A stretch of DNA of 64,000 nt from Gigaspora rosea (GCA_003550325.1 QKWP01000619.1:1-64000), one strand, 5' to 3'. Shown: positions 26,446 through 40,083, counted from the first letter of the stretch. Translations and numbers: made by a program. The notes: a model not told the origin generated them from the letters alone.

Positions 26446-28731
26446 CTGTCTTCCTCCTCTATAATCACGCAGTTTGTTGTAGCAAAAATGGTGATTATAA
26501 AGAGGTGTGATTATATCGAAATAATCCTATATAATCACATATAATAATGTGATTTATATTATGTGAATATATAGAGGTAATAAAAATTCGGTAAAAAAAA
26601 AAAAAAAAGATAACCTGCCGGATTGTCCTGTGCTAAATTTATCGTGATTGATTTTAGAACTCTGTGATATACGTTAAGAATCGATTTTAATCCCTGACCT
26701 CATATTAGAGCCTCATGACATAATCTAAAGCTCTATTCGACCCTAATTACTTGGACCAAGTCTATTCATGCCTCAATCGAAGCCTTACCATTGTTAATAG
26801 TTCTAGTGTATAGTTGCGATACTTACATGGGTTTATTTAGCCTCTCACAATATACATACATAATTAGGTTTATGATACGTATTATCAAAAGTATGTCAGG
26901 TTTGTACAAATTTATAGCAAAAAAGATTTTTAATTACTGTATATAATATGCATTTTATCGCCCATATAATTCTTTAAATCTTATTTCTATTCTTTCATTT
27001 TAAATTACAGTAAATAAGTAAATAGGTTATTCATAATGTAGTGTATACATTTTTATTATCAATAGAATTCCTGTTAAATATTACTTCTATGTTTTCTCAC
27101 TTTAAATTACTAGTGCGTAAGTATATAGTTTATTGATAAGATATTATATTCATTTCTCATCAATAGAATTAATATATTAATTAATTCTATATTTTTTTAA
27201 TTTTAAATTGCAGACCTACTAGCCGGTAAATATACAGTATATTCATAAAATAATTTACACATTTTATCGTCAATAGAATTCTCTATTAAATATAGCTTTG
27301 TTTTTTCACTTTAAATTACCAGAGAGTAAGTATATAGTATATTCATTCATAAACAGTATATACATTTTATCGTCAATATAATGCTTTAAATCTTATTTCT
27401 CTGTTCTTTCACTTTAAATTACCAGTGTGTAAGTATATTGCATATTCATAAAGTATGTAATCATTTTATAGTCAATATATTTCTTTATTAAATATTATTT
27501 CTCTGTCTTTTACTTTAAATTACCAGCGAGTAAGTATATAAATGATTTATAAAATAATGCTATTTTATCAAAATAGAATTCTCTCTTAAATATACTGTTC
27601 CATTCTTTCACTTTAAATTACCAGAAAGTAAGTACATAGTACATTCATAAAATAATGTACACTTTTTTTATAGTTAATAGAACTCTCTATTGTTCTCCGT
27701 TTTTTACTTTAAATTACTAGTGAGTAATTATATCTGATATAGTATATTCATTAAACAACGTATACATTTTATCGTCAATATTAAATATTAACTTCTTTGT
27801 TTTTTTTTACTTTAAATTTACAGTATGTAAGTATATAGTTTCTTCATAAAATAATGTACGCATCTTATCGTTAATAGAGTTATTAATTAAATATTACTTC
27901 TCTGTACTTCCAATTTTAAATTACTAGTCTGTAAATATATTATATTCAAAAAATAATGTACGCATTGTATAGTCAATAGAATACACTATTTAAATATTAC
28001 TTCTATGTTTTTCCATTTTAAAGTACTAGTTCGTAAGTATAATATATTCATAAAATAATGCACGCATTTTATCATCAATAGAATTCACTGTTAAATATTC
28101 CATTTTAAATTACTAGTTCGTAAGTATAGTATATTAATAAAGTAATGTCCAAATTGTATTGTCAATATAATTTACTATTAAATATGGCTTTTCTGTTTTT
28201 CATTTTAAATCACCAGTCTGTAAGTATAATATAATCATAATAATGTGTGTATTTTATCGTCAATAGAATTCTCATTAAATATTATTTCACTGTACTTCCA
28301 TTTTAAATTATCAGAAAGTAAGTATTATATATTCATAAAAATAATATACGCATTTTATCATCAATAGAATTCTCTATTAACTATTTGTTTTTACTTTAAA
28401 TTACCAGATAGTAAGTACAGTATATAGTTTAGTATATTCATAAAATAATGTACGCATTTTATTATCAATAGATTTCTTTATTAAATATTACCTTTCTGTA
28501 CTTCCATTTTAAATTACTAGTTTGTAAGTACTGTATTCGTTTTATGTAATTATATAGAATGATATTATATATGTATTATATTTTATTTATACTATATTAG
28601 TATGATAGTGATTATAAGCAAATTGTGATTATATATAGGTATTTTATAAATAAAAAAAATTGAATCGAAAATTTATGTGATTATATAAAGGTTGTGATTG
28701 TATAGAAGGTGATTATAGAGGAGGAAGACAG
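26446..28731. mobile_element. TA-flanked transposon carrying a microexon array
   Basis: The ends are perfect 23-bp inverted repeats (CTGTCTTCCTCC... at 26446, matching complement ending at 28731), flanked by TA on both sides. That fits a Tc1/mariner-like target duplication. No transposase ORF is visible. Both ends also hold scattered GTGATTATA motifs. It is inserted inside a tandem repeat region (25980-29935). About 1.5 kb of its interior is the triplet array listed separately, so a mobile element seems to carry a micro-exon gene or a piece of one. Confidence 0.8.
26990..28530 (+). CDS. Second microexon array, inside the transposon, partial gene of unknown function
   Basis: About 16 tandem units of roughly 100 bp, each TTTAAATTACCAG-like acceptor, triplet, GTAAGTATA-like donor. 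Exon start and sequence: 27114 TGC, 27223 CCG (or 12 nt from 27214), 27323 AGA, 27426 TGT, 27527 CGA, 27625 AAA, 27721 TGA, 27824 TAT, 27928 TCT, 28030 TTC, 28117 TTC, 28217 TCT, 28315 AAA, 28408 ATA, 28521 TTT. A first unit at 27011 (TAA) has a decayed donor, ATAAGT. Read two bases into a codon, as in the large gene, the joined exons are open (ARDVENDILSSLKY); the other two phases meet stops. I found no convincing first exon with a start. A possible last exon follows the TATATTAG near 28600. Confidence 0.55.
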
Positions 28732-29935
28732 TATTTTGGTGAATTTTTTTCTTCATTGGTGTCATATCTTTTTACTATTAGTGCAGCCCTTTCAATAACG
28801 GCTTCATTATATAGTTTTTCAGGGGATCATACTTTTTTTTTGTTTTTTTTTTTACTAAGTACACTATTTCAGTTTTGTAGAGCTTTTTTTCTTTGTATAA
28901 TTTCATTGTTGGAGTCACCCATTCTGGTGAATTTTTTTCTTCGTTGGTATTATGTTTCTTTATTGCCAGTGCAGTCCTTTTTGTTAACGGTTTCATCACG
29001 TAGTTTTTCAGGGAATTATACTTTTTTTTTTACTTGAACTTGTTTTTTTTATTTACTAAGCACTAATAGCATTTTCATTTTTGTAGTGCTTTTCTTTGTG
29101 GGATCTCAGCATTGGAATCACATCTTTTTATTGCTAGTGCATCCTTTCATTAACAGCTTCATAACTTAGTTTTTTAGAAAATCATACTTTTTTTTTTTGA
29201 ACTTGTTTTCTTTTTTTACTGAGACTACCATTTTCAGGGGTTGTTTAAAGCCAGGCGCATTCACATAATATAAAGCCAATCAAATCATAAAATTTGATCT
29301 TTACGGATCAGCCTGACGAGACAAAAACAAAGAAAAAAGTGAAAAATGCTGAAAATACAAAAAACGAGTGTCTAATCTTGTATAGTAGCATTAATAAAAA
29401 ATGTCATAAAAACAATTTTACTTATAAGTTAAGTGCAACCCTAACACCTAACTAACTTTTACCCTAATTATAATTAAATAATCAAAAACATATAAATGCA
29501 TTTGGCTTTAGCCATTCACATTTTTAGTTTGTAGTGCTTTTTTCGTGTGATCTCATCGTTGGTTATTAATTCTGTTAAATTTTCTTCTTTATTGATGTTG
29601 TATTTCTTTACTGCCAGCGCAGTCCTTTCATTAATAGTTTTATGATATAGTATTTTTTGAATTTGTTTTTTTTTTACTTAAAGTACTAATTTTAAGTTTT
29701 TGTAGTACTTTTCTTTGTAGGATCTTGTCGTTGGAATTGTCTGTTCTGTTCTTTGTTGGTGTCGTTTTTCTTTATTCCGTTATGGTTCTTTGTTAATGAC
29801 TTTGTCATATAGTTTTTCAAAGAAGCGTAGATTTTTCTTTTTTGAGTAATAACATTTAGTTTTAGTGCTTTTCTTTTTGTTGTGAAGATGCTCATTTCAT
29901 CATTTTTGTAGTTTGGAATTACCCATTTCATGTAT

Positions 29936-32420
29936 TTTCTTCATCATTGTTTTCATCCAGTTACTAGTTTAGCTAGTGTTAATAGCTTATAGTTTAGGGT
30001 AAATTATTAAGTACAATTAAATATGTTGTATAATGAAATATTTGTAATGCTATGTATATATATAAATAATAAAGAATGTAATGTGATATTGGTAATTATT
30101 ACTGATTATAATACTTATCTGTTATATAATATTAATATAGAAAACAAATTGGGAACCCAATTGTTCTCCGGTATGATTTTGTTTGACCTATAGCTTGTTT
30201 TTTCCTAAATATCTTCAATTAGTCTCTGATTTCAAACAGATATTTGGCAGAAATAAAAGACTTACCAGAAATATTTAGAATCGAATTAAGTTTAGTATCG
30301 AAAAACTGATAGGTTTTAAATAATTCAATAAGTATCTTAAATTAATCCAATGTATACCCAGTTTACTAGCAATTTAAAGTAAAATAAGATACCTATCATT
30401 TTAATCTATAAGCCTACTAGTAGATCGATTTAGATCCTAAATATTCACGATTGGTATCTTATTTCTGCCAAATATCTGTTTGAAATCAGTGACCTATTGG
30501 AGACATTTAGGTTTAGCCTGTCAGTTAACTTCTATATACATATCATATAGATATACTGGGTATTCGATTGTTATTCAGTATGGTTTTGTTTGACCTGTAT
30601 AAAATTACATCAAAATTTTAAAATTTTAACTGTGAATAATTTTTGTTCTAATCTGTTTTGGATGATTTAACTACCAAAATAATCGCCTAAATGAAACAAT
30701 TTTAATGAGCCTAAAATCGCTAAAATTTGATCACAGGATCCTAAGATCGATAATGATTTATTTATATTACAAATCTCTATTGATCTTAGAATCCTGTAAT
30801 TAGATTTTAATGATTTTAGGATTATTAGAATTATGTTACGAAATGATCATTTTGATAATTAAATTATCTAAAACAGATTAGTAGATCAAAAGTTATTCAA
30901 TATTAAAAATTTTTAATAATAATTTCAATATACATAAATATAATATATTAAACCAACTATAACCAATTTTTTTTTGTAAAATTTTATTTTTTTATATTTA
31001 GTTAACTTGAAATAAAAATTCTAATAATAAATTGGGGATTAAATATATTTAAAAATTTTTAAAATTTAAAATTTTAATTATTTTTTCAATTTTAGATCTA
31101 TTATTTAAGTTCTTTGATTAATCTGAGTAAAAATCTCTAATTTGGATAACTGAATTTGTTAAAATTTAAGGGTGGGTGAATGTAGATCATTTTTTATATG
31201 ATCTATGTGGTATATTAGAATTTTATATAGTAAATAAAAAAGGTTTATGTAATTTAGCACATATGCGTTGTAACGCACTCATTTGATAAACCAATCAGAT
31301 CGTAGAATTATGTGTAATGTGAAATCGAGAAAAAATAGCGATCTTTTAAAAAATCGTCTATGTCTCATAAATTTGCTTATGAAACCACTCTTCGTGTTCT
31401 AACAAAAAAATTCTTTACAAAATTTTACTATAAAACTCCTTTCTCACCTATACACTTTCTAATCTTACTCTAACCCTAACTAACAAGAAAACAGGTTATT
31501 TTGATTGTTTTGATTTCACATTACACCAAATCATATGAGGTGCGCTATAGCACACATACACAAAAATATTAAATTCAATAAAAAAATGCTTCTGATAATT
31601 TTTTTAAGATCTTGACCAATTTGTATAATATTTATATCATAGGTAGTTTTAAATAGTTTGTTTATAATATTGAAGTTGTGCAATATCCATTGCTTTAAAA
31701 AAAAATCAACTTTATATATAATTAAATTTTTGTAGGACGTTATATGATTTTGTAGGTTGTACAAAGAATTGATTGGTCAGATCATATGATGTTTACATGT
31801 AAATTATATGATATCATATAAATTGGTTATACAAAGTTGATCTACAATCAATTTTATATAAAATTAGAAATTTGTATACCATACCCTTAAAGATTAATTT
31901 AATTATTAAATTAAAAATTGAAGCTTTTTTTTTTACTTTCTAAATTGCCATTGTACGGCAGACTTTTATTGAGAATTGGTATATTATATTTATAGTTAAT
32001 AATTTATATCATGCTCTAATCCTATAAGACCTCTTCCATCCAACTATGCTTACCTTATGCTACTACCTTATAGGGACCACCCAGGTTGGCAATTAGCTAT
32101 TACTTTTCTATTTTAGCTAACCAGATCACGGATATTTCATCTCAGTAAAAGAATTGAAGCTCTAAAATATAGATTTGTTATTTTTAGCAAATTAGATCAA
32201 AATTGACCAAAATTTAGTTATAACTTATATAAGAGATGTTCAGAGGTTCTTTTAATGATCTTATCTCTTTTAGATTCATTATAATGAGCTCTATAACTTT
32301 CAATTAATTGGCAAGACTCATTAACTTATAAAAAAAATATTTTTCCTTGAGTGATCATAGCATTTCTACAATAAAAATTTATATTATAAGTAGAAATGCT
32401 AAAATCACCTATAGGATGTT
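29936..32420. other. No gene; palindromic repeats
   Basis: Imperfect palindromes at about 30200-30520 (AAACAGATATTTGGCAGAAAT / ATTTCTGCCAAATATCTGTT) and 30645-30885 (AATCTGTTTTGGATGATTT / AAATTATCTAAAACAGATT). 31165-31260 resembles one arm of the palindrome at 37967-38441. Nothing coding. Confidence 0.5.
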
Positions 32421-35400
32421 ACAGTCCTACAAGGACCATGGTCTGGACTGGTCTTTTGAACTGGTTAATTGGTCCTTAGTCTGTAATTAAAGACCAGATC
32501 CAGACCAGTCCTTATATAGCATTTATAAATCTTAAAATTTTTGTATACAAATGATCAGATGCACACAATTTAATACTAGCGATACAAGTAGTAGGTTAAA
32601 ATATTTTTGAAATAATAAAATGAAATAGAAGTTATCTGAAAATGATATTTTTAACAGATTTTGAAAGAAAATCTACAATCATAAAAGAATCCAATATTAA
32701 GTAAGCTTACAAATAAAACAAATCGGATTATAAATTATTGATTTTAAAATAAATACACCACTAATTTAATTCGAAATTATTTTTTATTAATAAAAAAAAT
32801 TATAAATCGAATATATCACTTTTTCAGCCAATTTGCATCATTTAATTAAACCAAATATAATATATAAAGTCTGAAACAGCCTATTTTTGCTATTTTGACT
32901 ACTAGATACTTAGAAATAGATTGATATACATTCATATATATGGGCTGTTATCAATAAAAATTAGGCAGATTGACATTTTAAAAAAAATCTATACCTCAAT
33001 TTCGCAGCTCATAAAAGTTGAGATATAGTTTTTTTCTTAAAATATTAATCTGCCTAATTTTTATTGATGGCAACCCATATGCATTTATGTGCTGATTCTG
33101 AAAATACATATTTTTCCATCACAAATTCCAAATTAGAAACCTATTTTTCACGCATATATAAGCCGGTAAAACATAAATTTGGCTTGGTGAATCATGCATA
33201 CAAACACAACATACAAATTTGTAATAACTTTCAAAAAATACGCATTTAGTTTATCTCTAAATACTAAAAGAGATTTTCATGATATTCTTTAAAAAAATAT
33301 GCATTTGGCACATTTCTAGATACTAAACGAGATTTGTGGTATTCTTTCAGAAAATATGTATTTGGCCTAGATAGCAAAAGAGAACAGATTTAGAATTGCG
33401 TGAGTAAAAACTTATTGCAATAAAAATAAATAGAAATATCTAAAAAATTCAGAACAAAGTTAGTTGCAATTGATTTTTAACAAAGAATAATAGAAAAATC
33501 TCTATATGAATTTCTGACCTGAATATATTTTTGATCCTTATAGAAAAAATTTATTAGTAATAAGATAAAAACCATCTGTAGCAGTAGGTTTTTATATACC
33601 TTGCTTTAATATAAAAGCTTTAGTTTTTTGATCATAAAAAAAACCTCCCAAAAACACAATAATATGGATTTCGAAACTACTGATACGATACCAATCTTCT
33701 TTCTGATCCTAAAAATGATACTAATAAAATGCTCGAGGATAGTGTTTCAGATATTAATAGTCAAATGTCTTATGAAACACTATCCCAAAGTAGCAATAAA
33801 AAAAAACTGGTAAAAAAAGTCTAGTATGGCCTTATTTCAATTATGATATACCCGAACACCCTGGTAAACCAGTATGCAAAAATGCAAAGAACCTTTTTTG
33901 ACTAAATTGGGGTTTCGTCTTTATAAAGACACCTTCAAGGGTATAATATTATTGTACCAGTTAAACGTCAAACTTTTTTCACTTTCCCAGAAACGATTCG
34001 TATAATGACGAAGGCAAAAAAAATAAGATGAAAAATTAATTGCCTGGATCATCGTCAACCAACAACCCTTTACTATTGTCGATAATCTGTATTTTAGAAG
34101 TTTATTAACTTTCTTGATTCTCGATATACGATACCTACAAGACATGCTATAAAGATAAAAATTATGGATAAGTTTGAAGATAAACGCAACAAAATAGTTA
34201 ATGATATTTTCAAAATTCCTAGAAAAGTTTTCTTGACAGCTGATATGTGGACGGTGTTAAATTTTAAGGCATTTCTTGGTGTTACAATTCACTATGTTGA
34301 TTCTAACTGGAAATTATAGCATTTTTTTTAGATATTATTCCAGTTACTTATTGCAAATACTATTACAAATTTCCTTGCTCATTTTAATATTAAGAATAAA
34401 GCGCTAGCACTTACCACAGACAACGAGGCTGCAATGTTTGTTTGTGGAAGGCTAATCACACAGAAGCTGTAAGATGAATTTGATAGTATTGGGTTTTCGC
34501 ATTATAGATGCGTAGCTCATATTCTTAACTTGGCTGGAAAAAAAAATTAGAAATGGTCGATACTTTAGTAGATAAAGTTTGCAATTAATGGCTAAAATCA
34601 AAGTATCTATTCATCTCTGTAATGATCTATGAAGACTGTGTAAACTAAAGAAATTCCATACGTTAAGCCCAAATTAGATATCGAAACCAGGTGGAATAGT
34701 GCTTATTATATGTTAAAAAAAATATAAAAAATGGAAACAGTCCTTAATCTACTTGCTGCTGATCATTCATCCATCTGTTTACTATATCCAATAATAATAA
34801 ACAATGCAATTTAAAAGTATAAATCAAAAATTTGACCAACCTTTTTCCCTTGTAGTACTCAAATATAATAATTTAAAAAATATATCGTATAATAAAACTA
34901 ATATAAATAATTAAATTATTAGAATGTGCTTAGTTTGCTAGAACCTCTCGAAGCTACTACGAAATTACTTTCGGCTGCATCATATCTAACTATGGGAGAT
35001 ATATGTTTGGTGTTTTTAAGTATTCAAGACTATATAAATACATATATTGAGCAAAATGGACTTTCTCAAATTAGAGTTGCAGTATCAATAAACCAAAAAG
35101 TTGAAGAATATTGAACCATAATGGATAGGCCCTCTATAGTTTCCGCTGTTCTTGATCCTCATACTAAATTAAAAATATTTGACAGAGTAGATGCTGTTAA
35201 TACTAAGAATGCCATTCAAGAAACTATAAATCAATATGTTTATAGGGATATCCAAGCTTTACCAACCTCTAACAATGATTCAGAAAGTTCGATTAAAACT
35301 GCAAGAAAATTCTTTTGAAACTTGCGCAATTGAATAGAAATAGAAGAGCCTTTAATTCCTAATTATACCACTGAAAATACTCTAGAGCAAGAATCATCAG

Positions 35401-36248
35401 CTATGAATAGTAGTGAATTGGATAATTATCTTGTGTTTGATACCATTAAAAAAGATACAAATCCCCTTGATTGGTAGAAAGTAAACCAAAAAACTTACCC
35501 AATTTTATCAAAAATGGTTTCTGACTATCTTAGCATTCAGGCTACTAGTCGCCTGTGAACAAGTCTTTTCGATTGCTGAAAATACTATTTCAAGAACTCG
35601 TAACCACCTTCATTCTAAAACAGTAAGAGCATGCCTTTGTATTAAAAGTTGGATTAGCAATAGTGTAGGTAAAAATTAAATTAACAAAAAAATAAAACAT
35701 TCAGATATTTGATCTAAAAAAGCTGTATTATTATCAATATTATAAATATTATATAAATATATAAATATCAAAATGATTTTAAATTATGAAATTTACCAAT
35801 TAATTCAGTTCAAAACCTTTTAATACTTACAGTATATACAGTAAAGTTATAGAGTAAAATTTTCACTAACCCTATATCTTGTAAAATATATGTAAAAGTG
35901 TATAGTACAAAAATTGAGACAAACGTATAAAATCGTAATAGTGTTTGTAAAACTGCAAAAGAAAAAGTCGTTAGCATTCAAGTGTACATTTAAAACTTGG
36001 TCAGTTCTTAATAATTTTTGGCATCATATTTTTCTGCTAATCCAACTCGAAAAGAGTACTTAACCCTTCTATACGATGCAAGATCAAAATTTAAAACCGT
36101 AATTTTTTTTGAAATTCTAAATTTTTATTGGCTAAAATAGACCGGTCCTGAACTGGGACTTTTTAATGGCCATCTATAGACCATAGCCTGGTTCGCAGTC
36201 TGTTACCCAAACTGGTCTTTTGGACCAAGACTGGACCGAACTAGACTG
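32421..36248. mobile_element. Decayed hAT transposon
   Basis: CAGTCCTACAAGGACCATGG at the left and TTGGACCAAGACTGGACCG...AGACTG at the right form hAT-like GGTC/GACC-rich inverted ends around a dead transposase. The outer 8-mers (GGATGTTA, ATTTATAC) do not match, so either the duplication has decayed or the ends come from different copies. A small MITE is nested at 32943-33078. Confidence 0.55.
33664..35678 (+). pseudogene. hAT-family transposase with BED finger
   Basis: In shifting frames one reads MDFETTDTIPIFF at the start, then the BED finger opening VWPYFNYDIPEHPGKPVC. The RNase-H-like core follows (KVFLTADMWTVLNFKAFLGV, LALTTDNEAAMFVCGRLI, HYRCVAHILNLAGK), then a middle region (LSLLEPLEATTKLLSAASYL, SIVSAVLDPHTKLKIFD). 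The C-terminal hAT dimerisation domain reads ELDNYLVFDTIKKDTNPLDW, then YPILSKMVSDYLSIQATS. Many stops and frameshifts show it cannot produce a transposase. Order and motifs match full-length hAT proteins. Confidence 0.85.
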
Positions 36249-36699
36249 ATTTATACCTAAAGTAGAGATACGAATGTAGTTGAGTAGGATTTATAATTGA
36301 GTATTATACTCATATGTATAGTAAAGCTATTATACTAACCATACTTGATAGTATAACTATCATACCGATCATATTTAAGTATATATAGCGATAAATATGT
36401 AATTTAAGTTTACGTATATATGATGATTAAACATTGATTATTCATCGATATTAAATTAAAAGTTTGTATTAAAGAATAATTGATTACATATATATGATTA
36501 TGAAAATTGATTATTCATCGATATTAAATCAAAGTTTGTAATAAATAATAAATGATTACATATATATGATCATGAAGATAAATTATTCAAGTAATATGGT
36601 ATTAATTAAATAAAATGCTTAATATTTTTGGGATTATCTTTTGCTTACAATTTTTTCAACAGGTAAAATATGCTGTTTAAAAATATATTTTTGAAAATT

Positions 36700-37860
36700 T
36701 TGGGATTCTTGTTGGATAAAGATAATGATAATATATAATTTTTAGAATAAAAAATAGATAATTTTACTATTCAAGTTATTGATAAAATTGAGACGATTTA
36801 TGAAGAGGATCTTAAACTTCTTAAGCATTTGGAAAGCTTTGAAAGTTATAGAACTATTGATGTAAATAACAGCTTATATATATATTAAGAAATAAATAAT
36901 TTAATTAAATTTCTAATTAAGGTAATAATTAATTGAGCTTGACCTCAGATGAAAAATTTGATGCAATATTTAAGAGAATAGAAATTAAAAAAACTATAAT
37001 ATTGATCTTAGTAGATATGATAAAAGTGGTATCAAGTGAAAAATTTCAGCTATCAGGCGAAGCAGTAAGTAAATTTATTTAATTAATTTAAATTTTATTC
37101 AACTTATAATATATATTAATTTAATAATAACTAATAAGCAATCTAAAGCTAGTCCCTCAACAAAAAAAATGCTCTATATAAACTTCCAAAAATAAGAAAT
37201 CTCAAAAATCAACCAAAAGTAGTTTAGATAAAAATAATTTTGTTTCAGATACAAAAAGGACCAATGAATCATTAATGACACTAATGGAAAGATTGAAATA
37301 TGAAGAGCGTATGCTTTTAATTGAAGAAAGAAGGAAAAACTAAGAGAATTACAAATTGCCAATACAATCAAAGAGCGTAACATGGACTTGAACAAGAACA
37401 ATAGTCTTAGAAATAATCACAATATATAATATTTGCATATTAGTATATTATTTGCATTAAATTGATATTTGCAAAAACAATTTATTAATAAATATTTACG
37501 TATTAAATATGTAATTGTCAGGTGTAAACATATTTTTTTTATAAATATTTGCGCTTCTAACAAACAATTATTTACTCATACAAGTTAGTATATTTGACAA
37601 GTAAACAAAAACTAATATATTTTTTAAATATATAATAGATTAAAAAATTGACAGGTGATATCATAGTATTCAGAGATAATTTTAAAATGGCAGATCAATA
37701 CGAAACAGTTCTTAAAAATAGAGACCTAAAGGAAACTGACCTTCTTTACAAATTGAACTTTATCGAAATAGGATCGTGGTATTAGAATTTTGGTTAGGTA
37801 TTGTATTAGTAGAAGATGAAGTTACAGATTCGGATACAGATAATCGATGAGTTAGTCGCA
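36700..37860 (+). pseudogene. Unidentified coding remnants
   Basis: Several open blocks have lower AT bias than the surroundings: IDKIETIYEEDLKLLKHLES near 36780-36850, SDEKFDAIFKRIEI near 36945-36990 followed by a GTAAGT donor near 37064, and a charged coiled-coil-like block TLMERLKYEERMLLIEERRK that continues after a one-base shift as LRELQIANTIKERNMDLNKN (37278-37410). A 32-codon frame starts at 37687. These may be pieces of one multi-exon gene; I do not recognise it. Confidence 0.35.
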
Positions 37861-37966
37861 AATTATTTGTAGTTCATTAAATTTTTTATATTAATGGAAT
37901 ACAATTCACCGAAACTTTCTGATAACTTTGGTTGACAAAATTTATATTGCTCGGCCTAAATTATTC

Positions 37967-38441
37967 TTAAGGGTAGGGTAAATGTAGATCATTTTTCATA
38001 TAATCTGCATGGTATTACAGATTTTTATATAGGAAATAAAAATTCGCTACAAGCAAAATTTTTTAATGCTCTAACGAATTTTTATCAAAATTTCATAATG
38101 TGCAGATAAGAAATTTCTATTTATAGTAATAATAATTTTGAAACTTGTTTTATTTGAAAAAATTCCACTTCGAATATTACTGAAGTTTCCCAGGTGGCTC
38201 TATGTTTTTTCCAGGTGACAAAAAGGGACAAAAAACTTCAGTAATATTCGAAATAGAATTTTCTCAAATAAAACAAGTTTCGAAATTATTATTACTATAA
38301 ATAGAAATTTCTTATTTTCACGTTATGAAATTTTGGTAAAAATTCATTAGAGCATTAAAAAATTTTACTTGTGACAAATTTTTTTTCTTGTAATACCATG
38401 CAGATCATATGAAAAATGATCTATGTTTACCCTACCTTTAA
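37967..38441. mobile_element. Near-perfect palindrome (foldback MITE)
   Basis: Arms of about 230 bp: AAGGGTAGGGTAAATGTAGA at the left, TCTATGTTTACCCTACCTTT at the right, turning around CCAGGTGGCTCTATG near 38200. It ends about 250 bp upstream of the sulfotransferase-like pseudogene. Confidence 0.8.
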
Positions 38442-38686
38442 TTTCTAAAAATTAACCAAATTACATGTGACCATGGATCTATAGAAATATCAAGATTTTT
38501 GGCAGTTTTGCTGTGTATATTCTTAAGGTTTAAAAAAATAAAATTTAGAAATTCGTATCATCAAATAATTTCATATGAGCTGCAACTTGCAGATCCCTTA
38601 ATTTACACTTGACTGCTATGCATATTTGTATTACATTACACAACTTAATAAAAGGATCGAATAAGATTGAATTTGCTCATTTAAAA

Positions 38687-39638
38687 ATGGAGGATCAAAG
38701 ACCCATTGTTCTTTGGTCCCATCCAAGATCTCTTTCTACAGTTTTTGAATAACCGTTTCTTCAACGTTCTCAAGAATTCCATGTTATCCATGAAACAATT
38801 AATCCAATAAGTCGTGCTTATGTGACCAAAAACTTTGAATTTTTGAATCAAATTCTGTTACCTAAACCTACTGATCCGATCACTTTTGTATATCATTTTT
38901 CACCCACTCTTAATGAAATTCTTGCTCCTCATTATTATAATGATGATAAAACACATACTTTAAGAGTTTTTGCGGAGGAACATGCATCCAATTTTTTAGA
39001 TGCATTAGAAGAAAATCTAGACAGAAATCCATTAGGATCCAAGGAAATTCTTTCAAAATTTAAACACACATTCATAATTAGAAATCCAGAAAAATCCATA
39101 AAGTCTTTTTACAAAGCTGCCAATTCTACATATAAAGCTTGGAATAAAGCCTGCGTACCTAATTCTAAAAGATATGACATTTTTTTTCCTGAAAAAGTTT
39201 GGCTCAAAGAATCAAGGATTCTTTATAATTTGACTAAGAACATAACTGGAAAGGATATTGTTTTAGTAGATGCTGATGATTTAGTTCGAGAACCAGAGAA
39301 AATTTTTAGAAAATATTGTAAGATGGTCAATATAGAGTTTAAGAAAGAAATGCTTGAATGGAAAGAAGAAAGGTTGAAAATATGGGATTTAAAATTGTCA
39401 GGCCCAGATATAGATTATTTGTGGCATAAGTATGTTTATTATTTTCAAGTAATTTTCTTTTCATATATTAGCTAGGTACATATTATAAATAAAAAACAGG
39501 AATGTAATGCAAAGCACAAGATTTAACAAATCAATCAATGGTGAAGAAGAAATTGAATATCCTCAACATGTTTATGACTTAATTGCTAAAAGCAAACCTC
39601 ATTATGATTACTTGTTTCAATATAGAATTAAGATTTAG
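38687..39638 (+). pseudogene. Sulfotransferase-like (P-loop) protein with one early stop
   Basis: ATG at 38687. The N-terminus RPIVLWSHPRSLSTVFE carries the PAPS-binding P-loop of the sulfotransferase superfamily. Codon 22, where relatives have Arg, is TAA (38750-38752), and the frame then continues PFLQRSQEFHVIHE. The exon runs open to 39429, with the 3'-phosphate-binding type motif RNPEKSIKSF and VLVDADDLVREPEKIFRKY. An intron (GTATGT at 39430 to CAG at 39499) joins in frame to a final exon ending at TAG 39636-39638 (KSKPHYDYLFQYRIKI). All else is intact, so it is either a recent pseudogene or, from an internal ATG at 38822, a truncated protein lacking the P-loop. Confidence 0.75.
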
Positions 39639-39758
39639 TACAATCTTGAAGAAAAATTCCAAAACTTAGATATGAGTTTGGCTTTATTTAGATGGTAATT
39701 CTGCATCAGGATAGTTTTTTATCTTTAATTAAAAGTTTACATTAAGGAAAATATTATA

Positions 39759-39912
39759 CAGTTAGACCTTGTTATAGTCATTTTTGATATAATCACAGCA
39801 TTGTTATAATTCTAGCTATTCTAAAACATATAAAATTTAATATTTATATAGTCACAACCTTTTATAATCAAATTTTTGTTTACCAACCTGGTGATTATAT
39901 TAGGGTCTGACT
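39759..39912. mobile_element. TA-flanked MITE
   Basis: Ends CAGTTAGACC / GGTCTGACTG with TA on both sides. The same family as 45713-45907 by its termini. Confidence 0.7.
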
Positions 39913-40083
39913 GTAATTATTATTGTTTCTTAAAAAATTACTATGATTTTTTGTATTGTGTTGTAAATATTGACCTGGAGAAGAATATTATGAATGTTAA
40001 CTAATTACTGATACTAAAGTTGATACTGTTTGATCAATTGTTGTACAATTTTATGTATTAGGAATTTGCTTTGTATTGCCATG

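Larger units (their letters stand above)
25980..29935. repeat. Tandem repeat of about 190 bp, interrupted by two elements
   Basis: Units run 25980-26445 and 28732-29935, with TACTGAGTACTAACATTTT, GTAGTGCTTTTTTC, GGAGTCATCCATTC and GCAGTCCTTTCATTAAC blocks. They are split by the transposon at 26446-28731 and by a MITE at about 29241-29520 (AAAGCCAGGCGCATT / AATGCATTTGGCTTT). On the minus strand some units stay open as a Lys-rich repeat (28999-28778, 29931-29692; KKHNTNEEKNSPEWVTPT type), perhaps a decayed repeat protein. Confidence 0.6.
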
